This document shows positions 12,901-24,580 of a stretch of 64,000 nucleotides of DNA, in pieces. How positions within the stretch are numbered: the first letter of the stretch is position 1; every line of letters starts with the position of its first letter. The stretch covers positions 138,902 to 202,901 of the forward strand of contig PTEX01000409.1 in assembly GCA_003342815.1 (NCBI GenBank), read 5' to 3'. A program made the translations under genes and the position numbers. Under the pieces are notes generated by a model. That model ran no database searches and had not been told where the DNA came from. It worked only from the letters and a program-made list of their open reading frames with translations. Origin of the DNA: Eudromia elegans (lineage: Eukaryota > Chordata > Aves > Tinamiformes > Tinamidae).

Positions 12901-15900
12901 CTCCTTGGGTTTATCTCTTGGCCGTTAAGGTTAACGGAGCGCAGTGCTCTCTATTTCATGCTGCTCTGAGCAGCAAGCCCTGGACCTGGAAGGATGTGTT
13001 AGAAAGCTGGTGCTCTCACTGCACTGGCTTGTTGAGAGCGGATTTGGTGGACTTCCCTGGGAAATGATACCCTCTAATGAGCGTTTAAACTGTTTTGTCA
13101 TAGGTGAAGAAAACATCATCAAGCGCAGATTTGACAGTATTTTATCAAAAAATAGATTCTCTGTTGTTAAGCACTTCAGGCATTCTGCATTGAGGTGTCT
13201 CGGCTAGGCTCTGACCTAGGTTCTGAAGCTATGCTTTATCCTATTAGAAGACCAAGGAGATAATTAGGAAATTAAATGACTAATATTTTAGTTTTCATGC
13301 TAAAATGCTTTAACTGGCATTTTCCTATTCTTCTCAAAGCCTTGATGGGCTATCTTAGCTTTCCCTCAAGGTCCCTTCCTTGTGAAGGGAAGGAGTGCTG
13401 CCTTCGTGCAAGAACCTGAAGGCTGATGGCGAGAGATACAGTTATATAGTGGAATTGAAAAATACAAGCTTTAGATAGTCTAATCTTTTAGTGTGTACTG
13501 ATTTTAGCGTGTTATTTTAGAAGCCTTTGATCTTTAGTTGGAAATTTTTCATTAAATGGCCTTTCCCCTGAAGGCATCCAAGTTCTGCTGTCTTACGTTC
13601 CTTCATCATCAATAAAAATAAGTCCTTTTTTTTTTCTGAATTTAAAATATAAAGTGCCTCTCTTGCTGTTATATTCACGGCGTTGTTTTTCTTCAGCGGT
13701 GTTGCTAGGCAGATGGGGCAGATGTTCAGGGGTGCCCTGGAGTTGCAGGGAGGCTGGATGCAGCCCCTGCTCCCCACGCGCAGTCCGTGTCCATGGCTAT
13801 GAGGTGGGGTGCTCCTCTGAGGTCAGGTCTTTCGTACGTGTTGCTGAAGTTTAGCTGCCGCTTTGCTCCTGCGTTTTCCCCTACCATGTCGCTGCTGTTT
13901 GGGACTTTGTGGGGCCTCCTTTTGGCTTTCTTGGAAGCCCTTTGCTGCCTCACAAAGGATGAGCCAAGGTGTCTCTTTTAAGCGGCAGCACCGCTTCAGG
14001 CTGCTGTATCCGCACTGTGCTGATAGCCAGCCCTGGTGTGTGACACAAGATGCTCTATCTGGGTGGGAGGATGTGAACAGCATGATGGGCTTGTCGTTTG
14101 GAGCCACCGACTTGATTGATTGTCTCCCTTTCATTGCAGGAGCCAACCACGTTCCATAGGGTCGTCTCAATAGCTCTATGCTAACTTAGAAGTGATTGCA
14201 GCTTGAGGTCCCTTCGCTGCCTCTGAAAAAGGAGCTTGTTCTAATCATAAATTACTGCTCCGCATGTACCTTGCCTGACATGGTTACGTGTTTGCTCCTT
14301 TAAACAGTATTTGTGGGGTTTTGCCTTTGGCAGTATAGTGAATGGGAATGAGAAATGGTCATTACGTGAACTGCGTGTCCATGTTTTAGACAGATCTGTA
14401 TAAAGTAAAAAGGTACATATGGATTCCTAAGAAGCCTGCCATTTTGGCAACATATTTGGAAAAAAATGTTTCAAAAAATTACAATGTCAAGGTAAAATGA
14501 TGTGATTCTCCTCTCATTTCACTGGAATTGCCTTCTTTTAGGGCAGATGAGACTTTTGCTCTTAAGCTATTGAGGTGACTGCGTTCTACCTTCATATGGC
14601 ACCTTATCTGCACAGACACTTCAAATGAATTCAAAGCTTCGGGCTTTTGATTTTTAGGGTCTTTCTGATTATACTTATTAATTTTTTTATTACTCAAATT
14701 GCAGGTAGCTGTAAGAAGTGTTTAGAAAAAAGCGTGCATGATGTAGGTATATTTAATGACGATTAAAACGTAACCTTTTAAGTGCTCTTCTTTATGCTTG
14801 GATGTTGGGTGCAAGTGCACATGCATGTGCTGCTGAATGTAAGCTTCTTTTCCAGTTCTAACTAGAAGGTCACATACTTATCAGGCTGTGGAGACCCCTG
14901 CTTTGGAGGAGATTAAATCAGAATGGGAGTCAGTCGAGAGCAAAATTCTCATTTTGAAAAAGCCGCTAGGTGAAGAGGATGACTTAGTAGGATATTAAAG
15001 CACCTGATTTTTCATCTTTTGTAATTTATATCAGGGGTATAAAACCAGGCTCCTTTCGTGCTGCAGAAGTTGTGTGCCTGTAAGGTTTCTCCAACCATAC
15101 AGACATTGTCTTCAGCTTGGAATAACTGTTTTCTCCTCTTGTAAGCCTCTGAGATGTCTACCTCAAACCCTTATGTGATCGCAGCAATGGAGACTGATTG
15201 GATTTTGCATCTTTCTACCTGCTCTCCTGCTTTGTGCTTTCATTTTGAGCTGTAGAGTTTGACCTGCTGATGGTTCAAAGCTTTGGTGATTTGCACAAAT
15301 GAAGTAAGTGTTTTGCCACATCACTTGCCATGTCTATAGTTAATCTTTAATCCTTGGCCACTTTTTCTGCCGTTGTCTTTCTATGTTCTTTTTATGCCTT
15401 GATACTGTTGTAAACACTCTGAGGCTGAGACTATTTGCAGGAGGGAACCCTGAGGTCATAAGAGAGACTTTCTGCAGGTTTGTTCTATGGTAGAAAGATA
15501 CATACTCTCATATTTTTCCATTTATTCCTTGAGAAAGTCTAAAAATAGGGCTTTAATTCTCCAGAGAATCCTGTAAAGCATAGTGAAACAGCAGAGTAAA
15601 GGATATACTTTCCCAAATTGCCATATGAGAATATAATCATTGGAAAGTTAAATATAAAACAGTTCTTTTGTTGTTTTATTAATATCAGGAATGTGTTTTT
15701 TTTATTGAGGAGCAAACTGCTAAAGGCATAAAAAATGATGGTAGACACGATTCCCATTACCCCACCCCTTGGCACACCAACCCTGCCGGACTTGGTGTCA
15801 AGTTGATGAATGATCTTTCTGTGCAGGGAAGAGTTAAAAAGCAGAAGGCCATATCATTAAAGTTTAATTATTTGCGTCAGTAATCAGTGTGGAGGAGTGT

Positions 15901-17695
15901 TCTCAAGGAATGTTTCATATCAAAGTCTTTCTTTCAGTGGGATATAGTTTAATCTGTTGCTTAAATTAGTTTTGATGCCAGAGGAAATTAGCCTCAGTAC
16001 AGAGGCTCGGGGGTGATCCAGAGAACTGAAGACCGACAAATCAAAGATTTCTAGCATAAAACTCGAATGGACAAAATATGATGTACTAGGAAGATCGCGT
16101 GTGCTTTCTGAAGGGAAAAGCTGAATCTTGCAAATCAGTTTGACTTCTCCTACGAGGTCAACAAGTAAAAAGAACTGAATGATCCAGATGAAGGAATACA
16201 CTTGGGTTTTTTTTCTGAAAGCTATTAGTGGGATCCCTCATTAAAGTCTCTAAAATGTCTTGAAAGCTCTTTGTTGCTCCATATGCTCATAAAAGATTTT
16301 GGAAAAAAAAGAGTGAATATTGAGGTGGCATTTTCTATTGATAGGTCATTAAGAGTAGTTGTCATCTGATGTTTACTGAAATTTTTCAGAATTGGGTTCG
16401 AGTGACTGTGCAGAGGAATGGCAGATAAAACCCCATATGTGGGGCTCTAGAGTAATGCAGGAGGTGCCTGTGAGCAGTAAAGGACTTTGAATTAGCCCTT
16501 TTGGAAGGAGGCCTTATAGCTGCAGAGTGTTTTCAAACATCTGGTCAGTGCCCCAGAAAAGCCAATACACTGTAAAGAGTTATTTGGAAAGTGGGCGCTG
16601 GAGGTCTCTAAACCCCTAATGCCTGGTGGCCAGGCTGGGCTCACGGTGCCTTTGCTTTACTCTCATCTTCCTCACAAAGCACCTGCTGTTGATCACAGAT
16701 GCAAACGATCTGCTGTTCTGATTGATTAACATTATTAATGATCACTGTTTGGCTGCAGGGGTATTCCATACAGCACGTGCAAATGAGGGAAGCCTTTTTA
16801 TTACGGTTTGTGAGGGAGATTCTCTCTAAAAATAAATCACATAAAATACATGGAGTAGATTTTTTTAAAAATATATTTGATGTTAGAATTATTAAAAGTT
16901 GTTTCTAATTGCTTAAACTTAAGCAAAGTTCTGGGTAGAGTTATGTGAAACAGTCATTTTTAAATGCCTTTTGCAACTTTTTGCACTGTGAAGCCCCCTC
17001 TCTGCAATAAATTTCTATGGGAATATACTGAACAAGGAAAAATTTCGTCACATCTGCCGTCTTTTATAAAGTCTGCAACATTACTGCATATTTTTGTACT
17101 TTTCTTCCTATTGCAGATTAATAGTCCAGTTTACAAGTATATAGTTGTAGTGTAGACTTGCAAAGAGTATTCTATTTCCTGTTAAAGCTAGGAGTAATTT
17201 TGAGAATTAAAATTTAAATATATAAATATTCCTCTTTCATCCCTTATGCAACACTTGCATTTTAATCGGGCAGAAATGTAATCTTCCATAGCAAAATCAT
17301 TATTTTGTTATTGGCTTATGTTCAAAGGGGCTTCCTAAAAATCTCCTTTACAATTCTACAGTGGTTTAATCGTGCTAAGAATATAAACTTTATTTTTACC
17401 CTGTAAACTAGGAGCTTAATTGTTTGTTTGTCCTTTAACACTTACATTAGTGCTTTTTTTAAAAATACGTGTTGTTACGCTTCCTAGCAGAGGAGTTTAT
17501 GATTTGTCCTCTAGTTTACCAGGTGGTCGGCTTGTACGTAGTGGTGCAGCGGTATGAGCACGACAGCAGTCTGCTCCCAGAGAAACTTGAGTTTTTGACA
17601 CCCATCTTCACCTCAGAAGGGTACTTGTTCTTGCAGAATTGGCTTTATAAATGAAGCAATGCAAGCAGCAATGCAGATGAAAAGTTCCCCAGGAG

Positions 17696-17872
17696 CTTAA
17701 GGAAAAAATTCTTTCCCGTGCCCAGAGAGGTGGTGGAGTCTCCTTCTCTGGAGATCTTCCAAACCTGCTTGGTCGCAGCCCTGTGTCACGTGCTCTAGGT
17801 GACCCTGCGTGTGCAGGGCAGTTGGACTAGGTGATCTCTAGAGGTCCCTTCCAACCTTAAGCATTCTGTGAT
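17696..17872 (+). mobile_element. CR1 LINE, short 3' end
   Basis: 'cccagagaggtggtggagtc', 'tccttctctggagatcttcc', 'gctctaggtgaccctg' and 'ttggactaggtgatctctag' are followed by 'aggtcccttccaacc' and a terminal 'attctgtgat'. This is the last part of a CR1 3' UTR. The usual 'gcactggaacaggct' block before 'gcccagagagg' is missing, which suggests a small internal deletion. It shares several near-identical phrases with the copy at 39.4 kb, so the two probably belong to one subfamily. Sense to MAP7D2. Confidence 0.92.
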
Positions 17873-19496
17873 GGGATGCAATCATCAAGCTAGTTACCAA
17901 GTTCTAAGGCAAGTGAAACTAAAGTATTGCAGATTTAACACCACCAAGCATTGCCATTTTCCATTCCAGATTTTTCTCACATCTGTTTGCTGCAGCTAAA
18001 TTGGCACATGTGACCTTAAGTGCTCTTGTTCCCTTTGTCTGCAGGTTTGCAAGCTTGCGCTTTCAGGCATGCAGTGATGTTAGTGTATGTGCTTGGCTCC
18101 CGTCTTGTCGAGAACATCCGCAGCTTCGTCTCGTGTGCGGTGGTTATATGTCCTGGCAGTGCAGAACCCAATGCTTTGCGAAGAGAGAGTATATATGCAT
18201 GTAGTTTCCGTGCTTGGCTCTACTGGTCTTAAGTTCAAATGGGGAAAATGCTGTTCTGCAAATCTGTGATTTTGAATGGTCACTAATGAAGGGATTTCTT
18301 CATGAAATCCCACCCTTACATGTCTTTTGGGTGGACCTCCTTTTCTTCCCCGCCAACTCCCTTCTGTAGCATTGATGTTCTTGCACGCAAGAGCGCAGCA
18401 ACATCAAAGGACTGAAGTCTTCACCCTTAAGAAGCAGCATAGCACTCTGATACCCTTTAGGGCACCGAGATGCACCTATTAAGGGACTTTCCACTATATT
18501 GCTGTAAAAGACTGGCTTGCTTTGAAAAGTGTGCTGAACTACGGCTGGAGAGATTGCCACAAATAAAAACGAAAATTTGAAGAGTGTGCAGTTAAGCCTT
18601 CATAATGGCTTAACTTAGCCTTCCCACACAGGCTGTTTGCTTCTGTTTTCCTTTCTGAAAGCTTTTTTTGCCTCTGGAGACTGTCAGAGCAATGCTTTTT
18701 CTTCTCTAGGTTCCCTATGCCAAAATATTTAGCTTGGTCTCATTTTATGCGGGGTTTTGTGTGTGCAGACGATGGAGGAGGATGCTGGAAGCTGCATCAC
18801 TCTCCCCAGGGTTCTCGGGCATCGCTAGCGCTACCTCTGTGAATAAGACAAACAGGTAGAATAAAATGGGTCTCGGTTGTGGCAAATCAATGCCCTTCCT
18901 GCCACGTTTGTAGAGCCCTCCCAGTTGTTGATTTTGCTCTGCCTGATGCCATTCTGCAGGCAGTGCCTATTTAGATGGCTAAAGCCGAAACACCCAACGG
19001 ATTTTGGCATTGGAAGCCCTCTCTGCCTTGTAGGAGGCCGTGCCAAGCCTCGCTCGCTGGGTAGGCGGGAAGGGCAAGGACCGTGCCAGGCACATGCACA
19101 AAACCAAGCGGAAATCCCCGAAAGGCCGGAGCTTTGTGGGTCCAGGGAGTTTGGTGAGGCCTGCTCTGGAGTTCGGGCTTGGGTGAAGGTACACACACAC
19201 GTGTAAATTTAGTACTGCTGTTGCTGGAGCCAAATATTTTTACTTCAAGCTGTTTTGGCTCAGTGAGTAGGATGAAAACTTTCTTGGTACGGCCTTAAAA
19301 AGTAATTTTGAAAAGTGATATTTCCAAATACCTTGCCTGTGTGTGACAGACCTGCTGGGTGAGTAATCTACTCCAGTTATTTGCAGAACATGCATCACCT
19401 TAGTACCTAAATCAAACTAACTGAAATCCAAGTCGTTTAGATTCCTGGATTTTGCCCCGGGAGACCGTAATGTCTCGCTCAGTTCTTCTTCTGTAG

Positions 19497-19665
19497 TGCC
19501 GCGCAGACTTGCAGCATGCACACGCGTGCCGAAGCGCCGCCTCGAGTCGGTGCGTCCCTGCAAGCGCCTTGCCCGCGCGTGTCCTCGCGCCGTGTCACGC
19601 AAAGCAGCGGGTCCTGCCCGCGATGCACCTCGCGCGTCGCCGTCCACGGGCGAGGCCGTGAACTA
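19497..19665. promoter_or_regulatory. orphan CpG-dense block in intron 1
   Basis: I count 29 CpG dinucleotides in about 165 bases, in a setting where CpG is otherwise rare. CpG retention at this density normally means germline hypomethylation, as at promoters and some enhancers. No exon, TATA box or recognised gene start is visible, and the short open frames through it resemble no protein I know. It may be an internal or antisense promoter, or a regulatory island. Confidence 0.55.
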
Positions 19666-20885
19666 TGTAGGCTCTCTCACTCTGATAGTGCCCACAAATT
19701 CTAATGTGGTGACCAATGGGTCTTTTTTTCTTTTTTTTTTTTTTTCCTGTAGAATATCTGTGATGCTTTAGATTGCAACTGCATATAAAGTCTCCTAATC
19801 CTCTCTTGGTATGCTAATGACTTGATTTATTTTTAAATAAATTGACTCCCCAGGAAAAGCTGCTGTACTGAGAGGGAGCTTGATTTGACATTTACAAATA
19901 AATAAATTCTGCAACAGCTTGAACGCCTTATGTCGAGCTGCCTATTTCTGATATAATGAATAATGGAAGGACTGGAGGAGACTTTGTAGTACTGGGGTTT
20001 TTTTAATTGTTTGATCATCCTTTCAGTAGTTTTTAATAATTATGAGCCAGAAGGCAAGCTCCTTGCCTCTCGATATCCTACCTCACAAAGCAGGTAAGTG
20101 CAGTCCATACTATCCCAAATACCCTGACCGAGGCATATAGATAAAATCACGAAGATCCCTTCCTTTTGCAAAGATTTTTTTTTTTCCAGCATGCAGATTA
20201 GATTCCGCGGCAGCAGAAGGCAGTTCTCATAAATACTGTCTTGCTCTGCTGCTGTAAGCTGGCCCCGTTCCTCTCCTCCCGCTCGGATCCTTGCGAAATG
20301 GCAGCAGTGCAATTACTCTTCACCGGAAGATCCTTCCAACGGGATGCCTAGCCACATTTATCAATACTTAAACGTTGCCTGATAGGGAGGGGGAAGCAGT
20401 GCTCTGGATATGCAGGGCGATCGTTTCTGTCCCTGAATTCAGAGGTGCAGATGCAGCAGCACCCAAACAGTTTTTTTCTGCTAATATTATCTAATAGCTT
20501 AATGCTGTTAGAGAGTTTAATACTGCCTGCGGCACAACTGGAGCAGTGCAGAAATTGGCTATTCGGTGCTATGAAAACACAGCAAAGAGGGAATTTTTTT
20601 TTTCTTTTCTAATGAATTGTGTACCAGCTCACCCCCAATTGGTGGTATTAAGATAATCACATTATTCACTGAGCAAATGTGGCATCTGTTTCCAGTAGAG
20701 ATGCTCAGGGAGCGTGCTGCCCTTTCTGGTGAAATAAATTCTGGCTGCAGGACTAGTGATTGTATGGACTCTCCTGTTCCTATATTGGGGATTTTTGTTT
20801 TGTTTGGTCTGGTCTTGTTTATAAAGAGGGAGCAGACCTGGCTGTTCCTTCTTATCGCTCTCCGAGAGGCAGCACGATAAAGTGA

Positions 20886-20901
20886 GGGCCCTAATGGGCC
20901 C
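20886..20901. repeat. GGGCCC-TAAT-GGGCCC motif
   Basis: Two self-complementary GGGCCC hexamers flank TAAT. They sit at the left side of a moderately GC-rich patch (about 20850-21060) with poly-pyrimidine sequence after it. It could form a short hairpin; no function is assigned. Confidence 0.6.
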
Positions 20902-23900
20902 CGAACTTGGGGCTCGCCCGAGTGCCCTGGCTCCCTTTGCTCACTGAGCTGTAACAAGCTGCCCGAATTGCTCTGTTTGCTGAATTCCCCCGGCTGACCG
21001 GAATAGGCTGCAGCGCCCGCAGCCTGCCTGCTGGGGAGGGAACTAAGCCATTCGCCCCCCGCCTTCCCCTTTCTTTCTGCTTTCTTTTTTTCCTCTCCAA
21101 CTGAAGATTTTCTCCTTCTATACAAAGCTTTTGTGCTCTGCCGAGCCCTTCACCCTCGGCGTCTGAGCATTGTGTTGGAGCGGCTCTGGTACTCGGAGAC
21201 TCCTTTTGGAAAGTGATGCATTGCACACAAATAGGGTTGTCCGGCCAGATGTCATTGTAGAAAATGCGGGAAATGAGCCTTTAAAGTTTCAAAGCAGAGA
21301 GCTTGGTCTGAGGGCACTTCAGTAGCACATTTACTACTCTAAATTCTCTGCAAATGAGTGAGGGTAGGGATGAGGAAGGGCAAAAATGTTCCTTAAAACA
21401 GGGGGATTCTGAGCCTGTCAGGCCAGAACAGCCTCAGCTGAGGGCTCGGAGAGCAAGTTAAGTCCTTCAGATTTGGTTTGTTCTAAGCTCACTGGTTTGT
21501 AACTGCTTGCGAAGGGTGCTGTGTAGTGTATACTTTGTGTTGTCACAGTGTTAGTCCGGTGACTACCAATAGCAATTTATCTACTTTTCTTCTAACAGAA
21601 ATACACTGGCTACTTCAGAGAAAAACATATATTGAAATTGCTGAAATATTAATAAAAACAAGCTGAGAGTTATTTTTCTGCCAGTAGCGAGCTTGGGAGG
21701 GTAATTAAAACAAATCTCTGATATTCAACTTTCCACTTGCCCTGGAAAATGGATAAGCAGAAGCGAGTTTTCTGAGCAGTGCTGCAAGTTAGGCTAACTT
21801 CAGCCACGACAAGAATGGTGCCCCACACGTCATCTGCGTGTACCGAGCGGCTTGGTGTGGAAGGGCTGATTCCTGCCCTTGAATCCTTTCAGATAAAATC
21901 ATCCTGACATTATTGGCATTTGGCTCGGGTCCCTTTCAAGGATATTCGCATAATACAAATATTTATTCAGATAATCCTTCCCTTCTGTTGTGCTCATGTT
22001 TAAGAACTAATCCATAGTGTTTTTTGAAAGCTAACTTTAGGACTTGGCTTTAATGAGGTATTTGCACTGACATGGCTTTCAAGTTTCCCGACCATGAGTG
22101 TGTTTTTACTTAATTTCTGATTGTTTCTTTAACCAGATGGATGTCAGTGCTGATGTACATTGGAGAGGTAAGGAAAGGATGCAGGGAATGTTTGAAGTTA
22201 AATTTACTTGTCCTCCTTCTCATGGCCACATTCTTTCTCTTGCCAGGCTCTGTCAGTTGGTCTTGCAGTGGAGTTATTAATTCTGCCTCTGAATATCTTT
22301 GCCCGTCCTGCCTTAGTCGTGGTGGAAAACCAGAGCAGGCTGGTTTTCCTATTGCACTGCAGCCTTGACAAAATCCTCCAGGCTCAGATTTTCATTATTC
22401 ACGCAATTGCCTCGGATTATTTTGTTTCACTTGATTAAGCTGCTCTCTGGTGCTTCAAATACTCGGGGACCCAGCAGCAGCCCCGTGCCGGTGGCCTGGG
22501 GAAGCGCGTGGCCTCCGCGCTGGGACCGGGGCCCGGGAACGCTGGAGCCATCTGGGAGAGGTTGGGTTTGAGGCGTGAGGGCAGAGGCTGGCCGTGGGGT
22601 CGCGGGAAGGGGGCAGCGGGGCACATGTGCACAGGCAGGGCAGCGTTTTGTGTGGAAGAGTGTTAGTGCAGAAAAGAAGAGGGGCTCTCTTCCTTTCCTC
22701 TTCGTTGTTTTGCCTTTGTTAAAAAGAACTGCAGGAAACCAGGAGAAAGAGCAGAGGCAAAGATATTGGTACTCTCTGCAGCAGAATTCCCCTCAGGTAG
22801 GGGAGAAGTGTCATCTTCAGCAGTGTTCATGTGCTCACACCTTCCGGATATAGATAAGTGCAGCCTGTTTGCTTTGCTATGTAAAACCCAAAGATGAATA
22901 CTGGGTAACATTGCCACCACTGAAGCTCAGCTTGTGTGCTGTCCCTGAAGCCACCAAATTCTTGTGCTTGTTACAAGCTCAGCACTGCTCATTTGGGCAG
23001 ATCCTGACTCTGTGGTGAAAACTCTGGGGAGCTCTGGGAGGCTCTGATGTGCTCGCCCATGACCTGCCTTGCACAGGGAGTCTGTCGCAGTGCTTTTTTC
23101 TGTTAATCTTTCAGATAAACTTGTGAATCAGTGAGCCTTGTGGCCTGGGAATGGTGTTAAATATAGATAAGTTCTGAATAAGCCTGCCTTGCAATCTCTA
23201 GTGAGAAAATCAACACGAGAGGTGGGTTAAAAGATCAGCATCCATACAGTGCTCCAGTCCACTTATCACTCTTTGCTTGTGCAAGTGAAAAATTTCTTTA
23301 ACCTTCCCTTTCTCCCATACTTATATATTTTCTTTTCCAAATCTTACTATTAACTTCTCATCCTCTAAGCCATTCTAACACAAGCAAAGCAATAAACAAA
23401 ATGCAAGGGTTATCTAGTCTTTTTTGGCTGTTCACGTAATAGTATGTATTTCCAGTTGAGCACATTGACAGCAAGTGTCCTTGAAATAGTGGTGTAGTCA
23501 CTGTGTAAAGTATACATTTCTGCCTGAAAAGAGAATATTTGCAGAACTCTACTTGTTGTTCTAGCTGTAGAAGCTAGCTTAGCGTAGAGCGCAATAATAA
23601 ACCTGCTAATGGTTTCACAGTGTTGACAGGTGGACACTGCCTGGAAAAGCCCTCGCATCCTCTTCCAAAGAGAGGAAGGAAGCTCAGTTCCTTCCATCGT
23701 TAGCTGCTAGACATATTTGTCAGTCATTTAAAGAGTGGAATTATCAGTGACCTATATATCTATATTTTGACTTGTCTGAGAGGGGAAAAAGGATGCAGTC
23801 TCTTCAGATGTTTAGGGGAGTTGCCTTTATGCAGTGATCATGAGTTCCACTTAAGTAGTTATCAGCAACATCTTGAGAATTGCTTTTCAACATAGAAAGC

Positions 23901-24565
23901 TTCCGTGGCTACTACAAGCAAGACTTCTTAGGGAGCTGCACTTTGATTTCTCATTCCAAAGGACCAGCTGAACGCTTTGTGAGAATGTCCTTGGCATCAG
24001 CCGTGGCGTCGCGGTTGCAGACTGCCGTGGTTGGTGTCCCTGCCCCTCCTGCCTCAGCGGCGCTCTGCAGGTCGTGCTCTGCGGTGTCGTCTCTCGGAAC
24101 CGCGTCGCCGGTTTAACTTTTGCCTTCGGTCTGAGGAAAGGTTTGTGACCGCTGTGCCCTAAGGTTTAAGAAGAAGAAAGGTTAAAAGGAAACATTGCTG
24201 TGTAGGTATGAAACTTTTCTTTTCCACAGTATCTTGTTTGATCACCTCTCCTTAGTTACACAGAAGTTGATTTCTTAGGGTGTGGGTAGTGAAAGGAAAC
24301 CCTTTCCCTCCTGTTCTGCTCATAGGGGCCAGCCCTGTGTGCAGGTAGCAAATGGGTCCTTTGGTGGCTGCTGGTTTCTTGTGCACTGCTAGTAGTTTTG
24401 CAAAAAAAAGATTCAGGAGAAAGCTTGTGGCCTGGCAAGACTTGCCTCGTTAGCACATGCAGCTTATCAGGACTGAAATGTAAGACCGTGGTAATACCAA
24501 TTGCAAACATTTTAATTCCTGTTAAATGTGCTTTATGCTTTAGAGTCATCCTCGTAGGAGAGGGG

Positions 24566-24580
24566 AAAAAAAAAAAAAAA
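24566..24580 (+). repeat. poly-A tract (A15)
   Basis: Fifteen A residues after GAGGGG. No retroposed gene or SINE body precedes it, so it is treated as simple sequence. Confidence 0.85.

Noticed and set aside
16390-16420. 'gggttcgagtgac', reminiscent of a tRNA T-arm
   Set aside because: No matching A box, anticodon stem or acceptor stem around it.
20559-21125. Minus-strand open frame of 188 codons
   Set aside because: Mixed-composition frame over a GC-rich and pyrimidine-rich patch; overlapping frames on the same strand are also open. No recognisable protein.
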